From NCBI GenBank assembly GCA_012798865.1, contig JAAZMK010000085.1, forward strand, positions 1-8,277: a DNA stretch of 8,277 nucleotides, read 5' to 3'. The DNA is from Clostridiaceae bacterium (lineage in GTDB: Bacteria; Bacillota; Clostridia; Saccharofermentanales; DTU023). Both the position numbers and the translations under genes were made by a program. Shown piece by piece: positions 6,925-8,277 of this stretch (the stretch's first letter is position 1; the number at the start of each line of letters is the position of its first letter). The notes under the pieces are model-generated. The model searched no databases. It was not told the origin of the DNA and was given only the letters and a program-made list of their open reading frames with translations.

Positions 6925-6943
6925 CGATCGATTGATTCGATCG
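6925..6943. repeat. inverted repeat in the leader before mdcA (possible operator)
   Basis: CGATCGA (6925-6931) and TCGATCG (6937-6943) are perfect 7-bp inverted arms around TTGAT. The same stretch contains the direct repeat CGATCGATT twice, 13 bp apart, and a further GATCGAT lies at 6905-6911. It lies about 60-80 bases upstream of the mdcA start and downstream of the promoter candidate. It could be an operator for a dimeric repressor or an RNA hairpin; no regulator gene is present in the window to pair with it. Confidence 0.45.
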
Positions 6944-6944
6944 A

Positions 6945-6989
6945 TTAACGACAGGTTTCCATGAGCATTCGCGAGTAATTCAGCGACAT
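6945..6989 (-). CDS. possible 14-residue leader peptide upstream of mdcA
   Basis: A short ORF reads MSLNYSRMLMETCR and stops with TAA at 6945, directly next to the inverted repeat at 6925-6943. It has a respectable Shine-Dalgarno, AGAAAGGG (7004-6997), 7 nt before the ATG; mmdC uses the same octamer with a similar spacer. No run of a single amino acid suggests classical attenuation. An ORF this short could be chance; the evidence is only the ribosome site and its position within the leader. Confidence 0.22.
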   Translation of the reverse strand: MSLNYSRMLMETCR

Positions 6990-7037
6990 TGCACCGCCCT
7001 TTCTGACACACAAACCTGCAACGCTAAACACATCTTA

Positions 7038-7066
7038 AAGCTATCACTTGAGCTGTTGAACGTCAA
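7038..7066 (-). promoter_or_regulatory. candidate sigma-70-type promoter for the mdcA-mmdADCB block
   Basis: On the minus strand, TTGACG (7066-7061) serves as -35, five of six matching TTGACA. A 17-bp spacer ends in TGA, giving an extended -10 TGN. TAGCTT (7043-7038) serves as -10 and keeps the key first T, A and last T. Transcription would begin near 7031, leaving a leader of about 170 nt before mdcA. The -35 lies inside the small inverted repeat TTGACGTTCAA, and the 8-bp palindrome TCGTACGA (7074-7081) lies just upstream; either might bind a regulator. Confidence 0.5.
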
Positions 7067-7228
7067 ACAATTATCGTACGAATCTTTACAGTTTATCCGA
7101 CTCTCAGAGGAGACACTTTGTAAATAAATTAGAAGACACCAATCCCCGTCTCTGCAACAGATATACCGATCGCTTCTGATCGTTCCTATCCTCGCGCATC
7201 ATCTTCAGATCGTCGAATGGCAAGAATT

Positions 7229-8275
7229 TTATTTTCGAGATTCTCTATATGAGATTGCCTTGTCGATGAATGAGAGCTTTCGCCTCGGATATTCCGGACC
7301 GGCTACAAATGCCGACAAGGCGTGCTGAGCACCCTCGACGATCCAATGCTCTTTCAGCTCGGAAGCACAGGCTTCGATCAATTTCTCTGACATCCAAGTC
7401 GGCACGAACTTATCGTCGCTGCCGTGAATAATGAAAGTCGGGACGGTCGCCCTCGCCACGGCGGTAAGTGCGGTCGGATCGTGTAGCTTATAACCCATCA
7501 AGATATAGAAGAAAATCTTAGCGAAAAAGATGGCGGGACCTCGCAGAATAGAATTCATACCGCGCGTAAGCCATTTACCTTGATCGATAAGCGATGTATA
7601 CCCGCAATCAGCGATAACGGCAACCACGTTCTCAGGGAGCCGTTCGTCTCCGCTTGCCGTCAACACCGTAGCTGCACCCATCGAAAGCCCGTCGAACACG
7701 TACCACGTCGGAGCAGTCTCGCCCAATCGTTTATCAATTTCATCCATCCAGACGAATAAATCATCGTAGTGTTTGCACCCGACATCAATTCTCTTACCCT
7801 CACTTGGAATATGTGCTCGAAGCGAAGGGAGAAAGACAGAGATACCTGCCTCGAGATACGGTCGCGCATCGAGTATTCTTGTCCCGCCTACATCGCGCCA
7901 ACCATGGACAATAATGGCGCATCCGTCATGGAACGTAGGATCCCCCGTCGGTCTTTCAGTTCCGGGAATATATATGCCTCTGAGTTTAAGACCGTCTCGT
8001 TCAATTTCAAGCTCAATCTCATCGCCTGTTAAAAGTTCCTCTTTGACTGTTTGAGCCGATTTGAAGTAGGCTATTGTTTCATCGGAAACGTAAGATCTGC
8101 TACCTGTATCATCCTGCCCTTCAGGAGGTTTCGTCGCATAGCGAAACAACACACGTCCGAGAGACAACTCGAACCATAAATAAACGAGTAGAATGGCGCC
8201 GACAGAAATCAATACGATCACCCACGGTTGCGCACTCGCACAGACAAATGGCAACGTTACCGGTTTAAGAAACAT
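7229..8275 (-). CDS. membrane-anchored alpha/beta-hydrolase (start may lie outside the window)
   Basis: A 348-residue alpha/beta-hydrolase as read from the ATG at 8275, two bases from the window edge, so the true start could be further upstream. A hydrophobic segment at about residues 17-38 (WVIVLISVGAILLVYLWF) looks like an uncleaved signal anchor. The fold shows HGWRD (124-128, oxyanion strand), GLSMG with nucleophile Ser198, HGSDDKFVP (284-292) with likely acid Asp288, and GAQHA with His318, so the triad is complete. A second hydrophobic patch around 246-262 (GPAIFFAKIFFYILMGY) may form a lid that touches the membrane. The substrate is unknown; such proteins are usually annotated as putative esterases or peptidases. 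It is separated from mdcA by 366 nt and is probably a separate unit. Confidence 0.85.
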   Translation of the reverse strand: MFLKPVTLPFVCASAQPWVIVLISVGAILLVYLWFELSLGRVLFRYATKPPEGQDDTGSRSYVSDETIAYFKSAQTVKEELLTGDEIELEIERDGLKLRGIYIPGTERPTGDPTFHDGCAIIVHGWRDVGGTRILDARPYLEAGISVFLPSLRAHIPSEGKRIDVGCKHYDDLFVWMDEIDKRLGETAPTWYVFDGLSMGAATVLTASGDERLPENVVAVIADCGYTSLIDQGKWLTRGMNSILRGPAIFFAKIFFYILMGYKLHDPTALTAVARATVPTFIIHGSDDKFVPTWMSEKLIEACASELKEHWIVEGAQHALSAFVAGPEYPRRKLSFIDKAISYRESRK

Positions 8276-8277
8276 CG

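Larger units (their letters stand above)
6863..7228. other. 366-base intergenic region between the hydrolase gene and mdcA
   Basis: Both flanking genes point the same way. The mdcA-proximal half holds the mdcA ribosome site, the inverted repeat, the possible leader ORF and the promoter candidate listed separately. The hydrolase-proximal part (about 7082-7228) holds only weak signals: CTTCTGATCGT at 7173-7183 and CTTCAGATCGT at 7203-7213, which repeat with one mismatch exactly 30 bp apart, and a poor hairpin (GAGAC/GTCTT) around 7129-7153 followed by a U-rich stretch on the minus strand. I see no strong terminator after the hydrolase, no tRNA and no recognisable riboswitch. Confidence 0.6.

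Noticed and set aside
7129..7153. Possible terminator after the hydrolase gene
   Set aside because: The stem is only GAGAC/GTCTT with one wobble and a 10-nt loop, the U-tract is interrupted, and it lies about 75 bases past the stop. Too weak to annotate.
7104..7202. 32-codon minus-strand ORF (MMREDRNDQKRSVYLLQRR and onward) in the intergenic region
   Set aside because: No usable Shine-Dalgarno sequence, Arg-rich chance-like composition, and no recognisable similarity.
1..8277. CRISPR array, tRNA/rRNA, insertion sequence, toxin-antitoxin or phage genes
   Set aside because: I looked on both strands and found no regularly spaced repeats, no tRNA-like cloverleaf, no transposase or terminal inverted repeats, and no phage or toxin-antitoxin proteins. 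The window looks like a metabolic chromosomal locus.

Overview
The window looks like a piece of an anaerobic, fermentative bacterial chromosome with a sodium-motive decarboxylation economy. The carboxyltransferase, delta, biotin-carrier and beta subunits resemble the methylmalonyl-CoA decarboxylases of Veillonella and Propionigenium. A member of the Negativicutes (the Veillonella/Selenomonas/Sporomusa relatives) is the best guess, inferred from protein resemblance only. All confident genes lie on the minus strand, so the biological order runs from high to low coordinates.

Layout in transcription order. (1) 8275-7229: a membrane-anchored alpha/beta-hydrolase with an intact Ser-Asp-His triad; its true start may lie beyond the window edge. 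(2) 7228-6863: a 366-base gap with a good sigma-70-type promoter candidate, a roughly 170-nt leader, a possible 14-codon leader ORF and a 7+7 bp inverted repeat. (3) 6862-1687: a tight five-gene block made of an MdcA/MadA-type malonate decarboxylase alpha subunit (a CoA/ACP transferase) followed by mmdA, mmdD, mmdC and mmdB, which encode a complete biotin-dependent, Na+-pumping acyl-CoA decarboxylase. Gaps inside the block are 36, 10, 18 and 9 nt, and each gene has a Shine-Dalgarno sequence. (4) 1611-133: an amidase-signature hydrolase, separated from mmdB by 75 nt containing a probable terminator. (5) 132-1: no confident gene, with two competing short open frames running off the edge.

How the genes could work together (inference): the transferase would load malonate with CoA taken from acetyl-CoA, giving malonyl-CoA and acetate. 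The MmdA carboxyltransferase would move the carboxyl group to biotin on MmdC, regenerating acetyl-CoA. MmdB would release CO2 while exporting Na+, and MmdD would hold the complex at the membrane. The net result is malonate to acetate plus CO2, coupled to a Na+ gradient. This resembles the Malonomonas rubra Mad system, but an ordinary CoA-thioester decarboxylase replaces the dedicated carboxyltransferase, and no acyl carrier protein or prosthetic-group gene is visible. The amidase could feed malonate in from an amide precursor, but that is speculative. The main point of interest is this MdcA + MmdADCB combination.
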